Source: Actinomadura syzygii (GTDB taxonomy: Bacteria; Actinomycetota; Actinomycetes; Streptosporangiales; Streptosporangiaceae). Taken from it: 64,000 nt of DNA. The stretch is taken from positions 124,001-188,000 of the forward strand of contig NZ_VSFF01000016.1 in the NCBI RefSeq assembly GCF_008085905.1. The letters are read 5' to 3'. The notes below the pieces were generated by a model. The model saw nothing but the letters and a program-made list of their open reading frames with translations. It was not told the origin of the DNA and ran no database searches. The position numbers and the translations under genes were made by a program. Positions within the stretch are counted from its first letter, which is position 1. Every line of letters begins with the position of its first letter. Positions 41,502 through 50,885 of the stretch are shown here, one piece after another.

Positions 41502-43829
41502 ATGCCGATGATGAGGAGATTGCGGGCGCAGCTCGGCATTGCGGCCACGACCGCTGATCGGCCCGAGCAGGTCGACAGCGAGCCGGCGGGCGCGCCGAAT
41601 GCCGAGCATGACGTCATCGGCGAAGCGACGGCCGCGCTCGGCCGGGTCGGCGAGGCACCCGGGGCCGGGCTCGAGGGCGCTGGATCGAAGCAGGAGAACA
41701 AGCCCGGGTGGTGGCGGCGACGGCAGGAGATGAAGCGGCTCGAAGGCCGGTTCGAGTCTTATCCGCACCTGCTCGCGCTCAAGCCCAAGGAGAGGTACGT
41801 CTTTCGATCGGACTACTTCGAGGTCGACGGCTGCGTCGGCTGTGTGCTGGCGTTCTTCCACGACGAGGCCGCCCATGACGGGTTCGCGCCGTTCTGGGGC
41901 ATCGACCGGATCCCCGACGGCCTCGACGAGGGCGTGACCGCCGTCGTCCTGGAACAGGTCGTGCGGATGAGCGAGAAGTGGATCGACCAGAACACCAGGA
42001 CCTCTGAGAGGCTCGACAAACTCGACGGCCAAGAGCAGGAGGAGACGGGCACGACCTCCTCCAGGCGCAGGGCCGCGAAGGTCTCCAGCGATCTGGAGAC
42101 CACGATCGGCGAGATCCAGGACGGGGCGGCCTACCTGTCGGTGCACGACCGGCTGCTGCTCAAGGCCCCGGACCTGGCGAGGCTTGAGGATTCGATCGAG
42201 CGGGTCGCCCGGCTCTACATCGACCGCTTCGGCACGCTCACGGCGGCGGCCTACGCCGGTGAGCAGCGCCAGGAACTGTCCGGCCTGTTCAAGATCAACG
42301 ACAAGAAGCGGGGCAAGGGCTTCCATTACACCTCGACCGAGTTCGCCGGCTCGTACTCGCTGGTGACCAACGGCCTCAACGACCGGTCCGGCGAATACGT
42401 CGGCTACATGGTCGGCGACGTCAACAACTCGGCGGTGCTGTTTGACGCTGACGCATACGAGCACCACGTCGTCGTCGCCGACGGGGCGCTGTCGACCTTT
42501 CTGGACCGGGCGCAGATCGCCGACATGTGGTGCTCCAAGCTCTCGCAGGCGTGCCTGCTGTCCAACGGCAGCGTCGTCCATCTCGTCCTGGACGGGGCGG
42601 ATCTGGACTCGCTCGGGCCGCGGTTCGACGGGCTGACCTCGCGCGTGGATCTCAACCTGGGCGAGGTCAACATGTTCGAGATGTTCGGCGAGCACGACGA
42701 CGAGCTGGTGGTCTTCGCCGCCCAGATGCACAAGCTCACGCTCATGTTCGAGCAGCTGTATGAGTCGACCGACGGGTCGGTGGCCTCGATCATCCGCTCG
42801 CAGTTGGAGAAGACGGCGACGCAGTTCTACATCGACCAGCGGATGTGGGTGCGCAACGCCAAGCGGCAGCGGCACCGCCTGCGCGTGGTCGGGATCCCGC
42901 ACGAGCAGGTGCCCCGCCTGCAGATGTTCGTGTCCTACCTCGACACGGCCCACAAGGCGCTACTGCACTCCCCCAAGACCGATCCGGACCAGCTGCGGGC
43001 CTACAACATGCTCACGGGCATCGCCAAGAACCTGCTCGACAACAACGGCGACCTGTTCAACAACCACACGGCCGCGGCCGTCGACGGGGTGCGCGGCGCC
43101 AAGCGCGTCGTCTACGACTTCTCCGAGCTCATGCGTCGCGGCAAAGGTGTGGCCATGGCCCAACTGGTCAACATCGTCGGCTTTGCCATCGGCAAGCTCG
43201 ATGCCGGCGACACCGTGATCATCCACGGGGCCGAGTACATCGACGACCGGGTGAAGACCTACATCCAGATGCAGTTCGAGCAGCTCTACCGGCGCGGTGG
43301 CCGGGTCGTCTTCAGCTACAACGACGTCGACACGATGCTCGACGACATCGCGTTCAACACCTTCGACGCGGCCGACTACACGATCTTCGGATCGATGCGC
43401 GAGGGGACCGTGGCGAAATACCAGGATCTGCTTCACCAGCGGATCCCGCCGGATCTGGCCCGGCTCATCACCCGCAAGGGCGAGAACCTCAGCTACCTGC
43501 GCCGCGGCGTGTCGAACGTGGTCTTCCACCTCGACCTGGCACTGGGGATCAATCCCCATCGGGAGAAGCAGCGCCGCCAGATGCGATGGGAGGCGTCCAG
43601 GGCGGCGGAGGCGGCCAAGTTCGATTCGATCATGCGGGCGGCCCCGGTCCCCGGCGCGAATATGACGAGCGTCGGGATTGGTGGGGCAGGCCGTTCGAAT
43701 GGCCGTATGCGCGGCCCGCGGACGATGAACACATCCAGGCGGAAGTCCTTGGTGGGCGCGTCGACGCAGACACCGGACGCGACGCGGATGGCCAAGCGCC
43801 GGCGAAGCGGGCTTAGGGGCGAGCAATGA
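41502..43829 (+). CDS. VirB4-like protein without Walker A or B (pseudo-ATPase)
   Basis: 775 aa. The layout is VirB4/TcpF-like: N-terminal domain, SGEYVGYMVGDVNNSAVLFD leading into the expected P-loop, and the late THPKGENLSYL-type region (ITRKGENLSYLRRGVSNVVF). At the P-loop position (~residue 327) the sequence is HHVVVADGALSTFLDRAQIA: no GxxGxGK[ST]. At the Walker B position (~572) it is TVIIHGAEYIDDR instead of VIIDEA. The reading frame is intact and GC3-rich, so this is a maintained, catalytically dead relative. Overlaps the VirB6-like gene by 4 nt. Confidence 0.75.
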   Translation: MPMMRRLRAQLGIAATTADRPEQVDSEPAGAPNAEHDVIGEATAALGRVGEAPGAGLEGAGSKQENKPGWWRRRQEMKRLEGRFESYPHLLALKPKERYVFRSDYFEVDGCVGCVLAFFHDEAAHDGFAPFWGIDRIPDGLDEGVTAVVLEQVVRMSEKWIDQNTRTSERLDKLDGQEQEETGTTSSRRRAAKVSSDLETTIGEIQDGAAYLSVHDRLLLKAPDLARLEDSIERVARLYIDRFGTLTAAAYAGEQRQELSGLFKINDKKRGKGFHYTSTEFAGSYSLVTNGLNDRSGEYVGYMVGDVNNSAVLFDADAYEHHVVVADGALSTFLDRAQIADMWCSKLSQACLLSNGSVVHLVLDGADLDSLGPRFDGLTSRVDLNLGEVNMFEMFGEHDDELVVFAAQMHKLTLMFEQLYESTDGSVASIIRSQLEKTATQFYIDQRMWVRNAKRQRHRLRVVGIPHEQVPRLQMFVSYLDTAHKALLHSPKTDPDQLRAYNMLTGIAKNLLDNNGDLFNNHTAAAVDGVRGAKRVVYDFSELMRRGKGVAMAQLVNIVGFAIGKLDAGDTVIIHGAEYIDDRVKTYIQMQFEQLYRRGGRVVFSYNDVDTMLDDIAFNTFDAADYTIFGSMREGTVAKYQDLLHQRIPPDLARLITRKGENLSYLRRGVSNVVFHLDLALGINPHREKQRRQMRWEASRAAEAAKFDSIMRAAPVPGANMTSVGIGGAGRSNGRMRGPRTMNTSRRKSLVGASTQTPDATRMAKRRRSGLRGEQ

Positions 43830-46800
43830 GCTCCATGACCGGTTCGGTGGCGCGCGCGCCGCGCGTGCGAGCCGGCGCAGCCTCACGGGCATGGGTCCGC
43901 GGCGTCGTGGCGGTGCTGCTGGTCGCCCTCGCGGTCCCGGTGCTGGTGTCGGTGTTCACGCCGCCGGCGCGTGCCGATGACGCCCCCGACGACTACAGCC
44001 TCTACCAGCTGGCGTCGAACGCGAGCTCCTACTTCAGCAACGAGAACTCTCCGGAGAACGGACAGGCCGATGCCGACGAGCGGATGACGGGCGAATGGCA
44101 CGAGGTGACCAAGTGGCCCGGCAAGGCGGGATCCTTGCTCGGGTACGCCGATCCGAAGTTCAGCTGGAGTCTGAAGTGGCTCTTCTCCGAGGCCTCCGGA
44201 TCCTCCCAGACGCTGGGCTATGACACCTTCCAGGCCAAGGACGGCGATGGCCGGGATCTCGACATCTACAAAGGCCTGATGGACTACGCCCATTTCGGGG
44301 CGGCGAACAACGATCTCGGCTTCGACAGCATGTCCTCGGGCATCGGCGGCGGCATGCTCCATGCCATCGGCGGCTCGATCATCTGGTTCGCCTACGCCCT
44401 GGCGATGGGCGTGTCGTGGATCTTCTGGCTGGTCATCCAGATCCTCAAGCTGCTCAACCCGTTCGTCTGGTTCCACCAGGGCGTGGCCTCGGTGTCCCCT
44501 GCCTACGCCGAGTTCGCCGACGGGATGGCCGACGGCGGCCGGGCGCCGGGCACCGGGCTGTCGGGCCTCTCGAACTTCATCGCGCAGTGGTACGGCCCTC
44601 TGGTCGAGTTGTCCTGGCACGCCCTGGTGCCGCTGTTCATCGGATTCCTGCTCATCGGCCTGGTCTTCTTCAAGAAGATGGACCGCGGCTCGGCGATCAA
44701 GAAGCTCATCGTGCGGGTGGTGTTCATCGGCGTCGGGCTGCCGCTCATCGGCAGCCTGTACACCTCGGTCCTCAACCAGTTCGACGACTCCATGCTCGGG
44801 CAGCAGGCGGGACCGACCCGCGTGGTGCTGTCGACCTACGTCGACTTCAACCAGTGGATGACCCGCAACCGGCTGGCGGTCCCCGCCGAGGCGTCGATCT
44901 CGTGGGACGCCCGCGAGGGCCATGCGCTGCCGGAGTCGGTGCTCTCGGCGCGGACGTCCGCGCTGGCGATCAACGTGCAGGCCCACGGCGGCAGGAAGGG
45001 AGCGTTCCGGGGCATCTCTGTCGGCGCGAAGGCCAGCAACGCCGAGGACGCGTGGAAGACGGCCTCGATCACCGCCGATGACGGCGATCAGGACGCAAAC
45101 GCGGTGTTCACGACCATGGGAATGCTCGGCCGGTACATCACCAGCCAGTCGGTGAGCGCTTCGGACTTCGAGTCGGGCATCAAGGGCACCATCACCCAGA
45201 TCCCCGACGAGCAGGTGAATCCGAACACCAAGAGGAAGTGGTTCACCAAGGACGGTGACTACGGCGAGTCCGATGGATTCGGCGAGGGCGGGGACCCGGT
45301 CGCCCCGGTCGAGCATCCGCTGATCTCCACGGGCGCGGGCACGGGCGGTGTCGGCCTGGACTCCAGCGCGTCGGGCACGGCACACAAGACGTTCTCCTCC
45401 CGCGCCGGCACCAAGGTGGACTGCGGGTACGCGGTCACCGACGCCGGCGGCGCCCCGGTCACGTGCAACCTGTCACCGCTGGCCGCCTACAACTACCTGA
45501 ACACCGGGTTCGGTTCGGATTCGCTGACCATGTACTCCTCCAACAAGGCGACGTCGGGTTTCACCCGGGAGAACCACGATTCGGTGAGTCAGGTCGGCAC
45601 GGGGCCGGCGTCGTTCATGTACTGGTGCAACGCCGTGGTCCTGTTGTTCTCGATCGTCGTGGTCGGCCTGTTCTACGGCGTCGGCATGCTCGTCACCTCG
45701 ACCAAGCGGACCTTCGGCGTCATCGCCGCGGTGCCGTTCGCGACGCTCGGGGCGTTGGCGGGGATCTCCAAGGTGATCATCTATTCGACGGCGCTGATCC
45801 TGGAGATCTTCACCACCTTGTTCCTCTATCAGTTCATCTCCGAATTCCTTGTCTCTCTGCCGCAGATCATCGAAGGGCCGATCTCGAACCTGGTCACGGG
45901 CAACCAGATCAACGGCGTCGCGAGCGTCTTCGCCAACCCGGTGCTCGGGTCGACGGCCGTGATCGTCATGACGGTCTTGTCGACGGTGATGATCATCGGC
46001 GTCACGTTCGCTCTGCTGCGCGTGCGCCGGTCGGTGCTGCAGGCGCTCGATGAGGCGGTGACCAAGCTCGTCGACAAGTTCCTGGACACCACCACCCCGC
46101 CCAAGACCGGCGGCGGGGGCCTGCTGCCGGCCGTGGCCGGCGGGCTGGGCGCCGGCGCCGGGATGGCGGCGACCAGCGGCCTGATGAACAGGTTCGGCGG
46201 CGCCAAGCCCAAGCCCGGCGGCGGCACCGGCGGCGGCGCTGGCGGCCGGACCGGCGGGTCGCCGACAGCCGGTTCAACCAACGCCGGTGGCACGAACGGT
46301 CCCGTGCGCCTGTCCGCCCGAAGCCCCCAGGCCCAGGTGCTTCCGGGCGCCGGTGGTCCCGGCGGCGGTGGTCCCGGCGGCGGTGGTCCCGCCGGCGCTG
46401 GTCGGGGCGGCGGTCCCGATGGGCCCGATGATCTGGGCGGCTTCGCCGTCGGACCCGGCCCCGGCGACTCCGGCGGCCCGAGAGGTCTTGGCGACGGAGG
46501 CCAGGACGGCGCCCTCGCCATCGGATCATCCGGCGCCGAGGGCCCCGCGAAGGCGCTTCCAGCGGGCACGCCGGAGTCCCCTGGCGGCCCTGGCTCGCGC
46601 ATGCTCACCAACGGCGGCAAGACCGGTCGATCGCACCAAGACCGATCGGTGGCACACCGCGTCGACGAGCAGGGCGGCCTGTCCAAGCGCGGCCGCCCGC
46701 AAAGCTCGCAGTCCGGCGGCGGCCCCGGGGTGATGCCCGGCGGCGATACCCCGGACACCGATCTCGGCGGAACCAACGCCAGCCGGCCCGCGGCACCGCA

Positions 46801-47218
46801 AGGCTCCGGCTCCGGGAGGAAGTCGCACTCTGACAAGCACAGCGCAGCGATCCCCAGCAAGGACGGCAACAACGCGGCGACGGGTTCCGAGTTCAGGTCC
46901 CCGGTCGAGGACATGGTTCCCGGCGGCGGGGCAGGCGGTGGTCAGTCCCGGCCTCCGCGGCCGGTTCCGGCACGCCCCGATCAGTTGCCGTCTCGTCAGG
47001 AGGCTATTCAGAGCTTCGGGGGTGAGGACAAGGTGGCGGCGAGGGCGAGAGCCAAAGGCCTCAGCCAGGCTCAGTTCGAGCAGCGCTACCTGGGGCCGTT
47101 CAGAAAGGACGGCGGCGGCGGGCAGTCGTCGCAGCCGGTGCGGCGGCGACAGCCGCGACCGACCCGGCCGTCTCAGGGGCCGGTGGCGACTGGAGAGTCG
47201 AAGGAGCAGAAGCGCTGA
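43826..47218 (+). CDS. VirB6/TrbL-like polytopic membrane protein with long Gly/Pro tail
   Basis: 1130 aa. Signal-type N-terminus (GVVAVLLVALAVPVLVSVF, then ARADD). Membrane helices cluster in two blocks: ~165-325 (IIWFAYALAMGVSWIFWLVI, LVPLFIGFLLIGLVFF) and ~590-740 (VVLLFSIVVVGLFYGVGMLV, GALAGISKVIIYSTALILEI, STAVIVMTVLSTVMIIGVTF). This resembles the conserved VirB6-like component of Gram-positive T4SS. From ~770 to the end it is Gly/Pro/Ser-rich and disordered (~360 residues), unusually long. Last gene of the operon; a terminator follows. Confidence 0.75.
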   Translation: MSSMTGSVARAPRVRAGAASRAWVRGVVAVLLVALAVPVLVSVFTPPARADDAPDDYSLYQLASNASSYFSNENSPENGQADADERMTGEWHEVTKWPGKAGSLLGYADPKFSWSLKWLFSEASGSSQTLGYDTFQAKDGDGRDLDIYKGLMDYAHFGAANNDLGFDSMSSGIGGGMLHAIGGSIIWFAYALAMGVSWIFWLVIQILKLLNPFVWFHQGVASVSPAYAEFADGMADGGRAPGTGLSGLSNFIAQWYGPLVELSWHALVPLFIGFLLIGLVFFKKMDRGSAIKKLIVRVVFIGVGLPLIGSLYTSVLNQFDDSMLGQQAGPTRVVLSTYVDFNQWMTRNRLAVPAEASISWDAREGHALPESVLSARTSALAINVQAHGGRKGAFRGISVGAKASNAEDAWKTASITADDGDQDANAVFTTMGMLGRYITSQSVSASDFESGIKGTITQIPDEQVNPNTKRKWFTKDGDYGESDGFGEGGDPVAPVEHPLISTGAGTGGVGLDSSASGTAHKTFSSRAGTKVDCGYAVTDAGGAPVTCNLSPLAAYNYLNTGFGSDSLTMYSSNKATSGFTRENHDSVSQVGTGPASFMYWCNAVVLLFSIVVVGLFYGVGMLVTSTKRTFGVIAAVPFATLGALAGISKVIIYSTALILEIFTTLFLYQFISEFLVSLPQIIEGPISNLVTGNQINGVASVFANPVLGSTAVIVMTVLSTVMIIGVTFALLRVRRSVLQALDEAVTKLVDKFLDTTTPPKTGGGGLLPAVAGGLGAGAGMAATSGLMNRFGGAKPKPGGGTGGGAGGRTGGSPTAGSTNAGGTNGPVRLSARSPQAQVLPGAGGPGGGGPGGGGPAGAGRGGGPDGPDDLGGFAVGPGPGDSGGPRGLGDGGQDGALAIGSSGAEGPAKALPAGTPESPGGPGSRMLTNGGKTGRSHQDRSVAHRVDEQGGLSKRGRPQSSQSGGGPGVMPGGDTPDTDLGGTNASRPAAPQGSGSGRKSHSDKHSAAIPSKDGNNAATGSEFRSPVEDMVPGGGAGGGQSRPPRPVPARPDQLPSRQEAIQSFGGEDKVAARARAKGLSQAQFEQRYLGPFRKDGGGGQSSQPVRRRQPRPTRPSQGPVATGESKEQKR

Positions 47219-47224
47219 GGGCGG

Positions 47225-47257
47225 GCACCCGGTGGTGCGATCGTCGCCGCCGGGTGC
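47225..47257 (+). terminator. hairpin terminator of T4SS operon
   Basis: GCACCCGG (47225-47232) pairs with CCGGGTGC (47250-47257), 7 nt after the stop. Confidence 0.65.
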
Positions 47258-47413
47258 TGGCCCGCCGACGAGAAGGGAGGTTGATCGAGAGTCTGCGAGC
47301 GCGGCGCCATGACGATCTCCCGCCCAGGACCTTTGTGGGCGTCCGGTCATGCTCAGCCGATGATGGCCCGTGCGGGGGTGCGACCGGGGCGGCCTTGACG
47401 ACCGAGATCGCGA

Positions 47414-47570
47414 TCAGGGTGCCTTTACGTGCATCTGGGTCATGCTCGGCTTGGCGTGCCCGAGGTGATCGGCGTTCGCGCGGGCCTCAGACCGGCTCAT
47501 CCAAGCGGGTCGCGACCGTCCGCCGCCAATTGTGAGGCGCGATCCACCGAATATGTCGGCGTCTAAGAGT
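47414..47570 (-). pseudogene. C-terminal relic of a tyrosine integrase
   Basis: HNWRRTVATRLDEPV in one minus frame and ARANADHLGHAKPSMTQMHV in another are the H-x-x-R helix and the DxLGHxxxSMT..Y box of phage-type integrases, separated by an indel; the nucleophile Tyr is replaced or lost. Marks an old insertion junction at the end of the T4SS block. Confidence 0.65.
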
Positions 47571-47714
47571 GCCGGATGCAGGAGGACGTTTACCGGTGTC
47601 GCAGAGCCCGGCCTCTTCTTCGCTGTTGCCGGTGATACGTGCCGTGACATTGGGGGCCTTACAGTCCGGTGAATCCGGGAGGAGACGTGGATCGCCCACT
47701 CAGTGGAGCGGCCC

Positions 47715-47742
47715 CGGCCTCGGCCTCGGCCTCGGCCTCGGC
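47715..47742. repeat. CGGCCT tandem repeat
   Basis: Four and two-thirds copies of the hexamer CGGCCT just upstream of the gene at 47789. Confidence 0.6.
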
Positions 47743-47788
47743 GAGCGTTTCACGCGGCTCACCCCCGGTCGGACGATCTCAGGGAGAC

Positions 47789-48580
47789 ATGATGGTTGCT
47801 CCAACAGGCGCCTTCCGCCGCCCGGCTGATCACGCGCGAGCATTAGACGCCACCGCCGACACCATCGATCAGTGGGCCATGCCCGAACGCACCGCCTATC
47901 TCCAGGAACTCTGCGAGGTCGCGGCCCCGCTCGGCGCCACAGACCGCTGGACGTGCCTGGAAGGAATGATCGACTTTTTCGCAACCCGAAGTCTGGGCGC
48001 CCCGGGGACCTGGATCTCCCGCGTGAACGCCGCAGTGCTGGAGTCGGTGCAGGGCGGAATCGCCCTGGCGCTCGACCACGGTGACGTCCGCGACGCGGTA
48101 CCTGCGCGCGTCTGGGCCGAGTACCTCACCCTGTGGCACGCCGAGCACCTATCCCTGCCCTTCCAGCATGCCCAGGTATGGAGCAACGCCCAGGAGATCA
48201 GCCTCGAAGCCGCCCTCCAGCACGCCGAGCACGACCACGGCTTGCGCCCCACCGCCGTGGAACGCGACTTCCTGAGCATGGTGCGGGCCTACAACTGGGC
48301 GGTGACGAACCGGCCTGCGGTCGAGGTGGCGGCCCAGTTGGCCAGCGTGGTCGACAGCGGGCTGGCCTTGAAGGAAGGCTTCCTCGACTGGTTCATGGGT
48401 GTCGGCGACCCCAAGGCCGCTCGAATCGGTTGCGAGATCGCCTGGGACATCGCCCGCCACCGGCAGCGGCCCGAACCGATGGGCCCCTTGGGGGTGTTCG
48501 ACCTTGTCCTCGCCCAGCTGCCCCGGCTCATCGCGGCCTACGACGGCAATTCCCCCGGCCCGCATTCCGCAGCGGGCTGA
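47789..48580 (+). CDS. hypothetical protein, helical
   Basis: 263 aa from the first of two tandem ATGs (47789) after AGGGAG; the frame is open from 47669 through a tandem repeat and is unlikely to be translated there. ARALDATADTIDQWAMPERT, VAAQLASVVDSGLALKEGFL and IGCEIAWDIARHRQRPEPMG suggest an all-alpha protein. Not recognised. Isolated on the plus strand. Confidence 0.6.
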   Translation: MMVAPTGAFRRPADHARALDATADTIDQWAMPERTAYLQELCEVAAPLGATDRWTCLEGMIDFFATRSLGAPGTWISRVNAAVLESVQGGIALALDHGDVRDAVPARVWAEYLTLWHAEHLSLPFQHAQVWSNAQEISLEAALQHAEHDHGLRPTAVERDFLSMVRAYNWAVTNRPAVEVAAQLASVVDSGLALKEGFLDWFMGVGDPKAARIGCEIAWDIARHRQRPEPMGPLGVFDLVLAQLPRLIAAYDGNSPGPHSAAG

Positions 48581-48639
48581 GTCTCCCGTCCGCGCTGTGA
48601 ACGTCCAACAGCTACACGGGCCCGTAACGCGTCCGCGCC

Positions 48640-48910
48640 ACGGCGAGCGGTGAGGCAGTTCGCCGACGCGCTGCCGGCGTGTTTCTGGTGGCCACGCCCG
48701 GTCGGCTCGAAGGCTCGCCTGGGCGATGTCGGCGGCTCGCGCGGCGCGGGGCGCCGACATCGGCTGGCTCGGGGCGGTCGTCTCACCGGAGCGTGACCGT
48801 TTCTGTTCCAACTGGGCGTTGAAGCCTTTGAGGTAGGCGAGGTAGAGGGTTTCGAGATCAGGGACCGGCCGGGTGTCTATGAGTTCGAAATGCTCGGCCG
48901 CCCCTGCCAC
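48640..48910 (-). pseudogene. small gene with uncertain frame
   Basis: Coding-like residues FELIDTRPVPDLETLYLAYL, KGFNAQLEQKRSRSGETT follow a GTG at 48910, but the best start (GGAGG, ATG 48946, MRDRPGARRW) is in another frame. The 3' part passes under the plus-strand gene without a clear stop. Probably a ~90-aa gene with an indel near 48915. Confidence 0.4.
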
Positions 48911-48980
48911 CGGCGCGCTCCAGGCCGGTCTCGCATCTTATCCTCCCGCCCCTGTTTTCGCGCGTCGCAGGAGAAGGCCG

Positions 48981-49187
48981 CTATCTTCTTTCGTCGCCGA
49001 TACTGCTGTTCTCCGTCGATGTGGCCTCGTCGCACGGCTTGGGTCTGCACGCAAATCCTTTGCCGGTTTCTTCGTCGATCAGGCCGAACTTTGCCGCCGC
49101 TGACATCGAGTCCATCACAGAGCCGTTCGGCTCCCATGCGGCGGCACCGAGGACCTCAGTCTCCGCGGGCACGGCATCGTCCTCCAT
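48981..49187 (-). CDS. small hypothetical protein
   Basis: 68 aa, MEDDAVPAETEVLGAAAWEP, then GLIDEETGKGFACRPKPCDE. Acidic start, one C-x5-C pair. Upstream partner of the gene at 48640-48910. Not recognised. Confidence 0.5.
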   Translation of the reverse strand: MEDDAVPAETEVLGAAAWEPNGSVMDSMSAAAKFGLIDEETGKGFACRPKPCDEATSTENSSIGDERR

Positions 49188-49712
49188 TAGGCCAACCTCC
49201 CACCGAACGGATTGGTGCTTATCATCGGCCAGGCGGACCTCGCCGAAGGCGGGTCTCAGCCATCGCTGGACGCGGCTTTGTATGAGCTTTCGGGGTCGAT
49301 GGTGCGGGTGCGCTCAAGGATGGCGGTCCGGCTCTGCGCCCTGCGCCCTGCGCCCTGCGCCACGGGCAGTCTGGACATGAAGGGACCACCCGACCTTGCA
49401 GCGGTCGGGGTGCGAGACCCGTGCGGTGACGGGCGCCGGCTTGGCATGCCTGGGTGTGTTTTTTAGCCCGGCGAGTCCGACCAGCACCGCGTTTCCAGGA
49501 TGAGTCGGGGTTGCAGGATGAGGCGGTCAAGCAGTGGTCGCTATCCGTTTCGCTGTCGATGGTGGGCGAACCTTGTTCTCCATTGCAGGGCGTAGTCGAG
49601 GCACCACCGCCCGCCGCAGTGACAACCGCAGTGACATTGCGGTGTTTAGAGTGTGAGCCGCTCGAGCCCGGCCGGGTTCGCGATCCATTCCTGATTCAAG
49701 AGAAGGTATTCC
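49188..49712. other. gene-free stretch with tandem repeat
   Basis: No secure gene. CTGCGCC repeats four times at 49334-49361. An ACCGCA..TGCGGT dyad lies at about 49627-49645, before the hydroxymandelate gene, and may be part of its promoter. Confidence 0.4.
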
Positions 49713-50870
49713 GTGCCTGCATATACTCCGGGAATCGCTTATGTGGAACTCGTCGTCGCCGACGACCGACTGGTCGTGGAGTATTTCACTCGCGGTCTGT
49801 TCTTCGACCAGATCGCCCTCGCCCGTTCCGGTGACCGGCGGTCCACGTTGTTGCGCAGCAACGCCGCCGAAGTGATCATTAGTGCGCCCACCGACCCGGA
49901 CGGCCCGCTGGCCGACCACCTGGCCCGCCATGGCGACAGCGTCGCCGATATCGCCCTGTATCATGACGATCTGCCCGCCCTGCTGGCCGACTCCCATGCG
50001 GCCGGGCTGTCGGTGCTCGCGCCCGTCGGTTCGCGAACGCCGCACGGGCCGGTGACCGCGCGAGTGTCCGGCGCCGGGTCGGCGCACCACACCCTCATCA
50101 GCACGACCTCGCATCTGCTGGGTCGGCTTCCTCCCGGGTTCGCGTGGGAGTCGGAACAGGTCACCTTCCCGGTACCGGCCGAATCGCGGGCGGCCAGTGT
50201 CCGCCCGCAGTCGGTCGATCACGTGGCCTGGTGTCTGCCCGCCGAAGACTTGGAGGCTGTCACCGCCCGCTACCGGCAGGCGTTCGGCATGGACATGCTG
50301 AGCAGCGACCAGATCACCGCGGGCCCGACCGTGACCAACAGCTACGTGCTGTCGGCACCAGGATTGGTCTTCGTGCTGGTCGCGCCCGACCGGCGACGAC
50401 AGCCCGAGTCCAGCGGGCAGATCGACGCTTTCTTGAAGGCGCACGGGTCGGCGGGCGTGCAGCACGTGGCGTTCGCGACCAACGACCTGGTCACCGCTGT
50501 GCGGATGCACGCCCGCGGCCGGGTTGAGTTCCTACCCGTCCCAGATGCCTACTACGACCGGCTGCCCACCTCCCTGACCGATCGCCCGCAGGTCCGGGCC
50601 CGGATGGACGACCTGCGCGCTGGCGGGGTGCTGGTCGACCACGACGACAGCGGCGGGCTGCTCTACCAGATCTTCACCCGGTCACCGCACGAAGGTGGCG
50701 TCCTGTTCTACGAACTCATCCAGCGCGAGGCACCCTCCACCGGGTTCGGTCGGCGCAACGTCCGTGCCCTGTTCGAAGCGCGCGAAGCTCAAGCGCGCGT
50801 CGCCGGTGCACAAGGCTCCCCGCCCTCGTCGGCCTCACCGCGATCGGCGGCGTCGCCGACGGACGACTGA
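49713..50870 (+). CDS. hmaS: 4-hydroxymandelate synthase (HPPD-family dioxygenase)
   Basis: 385 aa, GTG start, GAGAAGG upstream. Two vicinal-oxygen-chelate halves; iron ligands are H in SVDHVAWCLPAEDLEAV, H in GVQHVAFATNDLV and E in GGVLFYELIQRE. The family converts 4-hydroxyphenylpyruvate to homogentisate (HPPD) or (S)-4-hydroxymandelate (HmaS). I favour HmaS because the next gene is a hydroxymandelate-oxidase-type flavoprotein, the pair used in hydroxyphenylglycine (glycopeptide antibiotic) pathways. The Ala/Ser/Pro tail is unusual. Residues that separate HmaS from HPPD need alignment. Confidence 0.8.
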   Translation: MPAYTPGIAYVELVVADDRLVVEYFTRGLFFDQIALARSGDRRSTLLRSNAAEVIISAPTDPDGPLADHLARHGDSVADIALYHDDLPALLADSHAAGLSVLAPVGSRTPHGPVTARVSGAGSAHHTLISTTSHLLGRLPPGFAWESEQVTFPVPAESRAASVRPQSVDHVAWCLPAEDLEAVTARYRQAFGMDMLSSDQITAGPTVTNSYVLSAPGLVFVLVAPDRRRQPESSGQIDAFLKAHGSAGVQHVAFATNDLVTAVRMHARGRVEFLPVPDAYYDRLPTSLTDRPQVRARMDDLRAGGVLVDHDDSGGLLYQIFTRSPHEGGVLFYELIQREAPSTGFGRRNVRALFEAREAQARVAGAQGSPPSSASPRSAASPTDD

Positions 50871-50885
50871 CAGGACGGTGACGTC

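Noticed and set aside
41355..42953. 532-aa minus-strand open frame opposite the VirB4-like gene
   Set aside because: Antisense shadow with no domain and atypical composition.
45829..46914. 361-aa Pro/Gly/Ser-rich minus frame
   Set aside because: Complement of the Gly-rich tail of the VirB6-like protein; low-complexity artefact.
47669..47788. N-terminal extension of the gene at 47789
   Set aside because: Runs through a CGGCCT tandem repeat (Ala-Ser run) and lacks the ribosome site that precedes 47789.
49713..50870. Calling this gene HPPD (tyrosine catabolism)
   Set aside because: Possible from the fold, but the coupled hydroxymandelate-oxidase gene makes HmaS more likely; left open in the entry.
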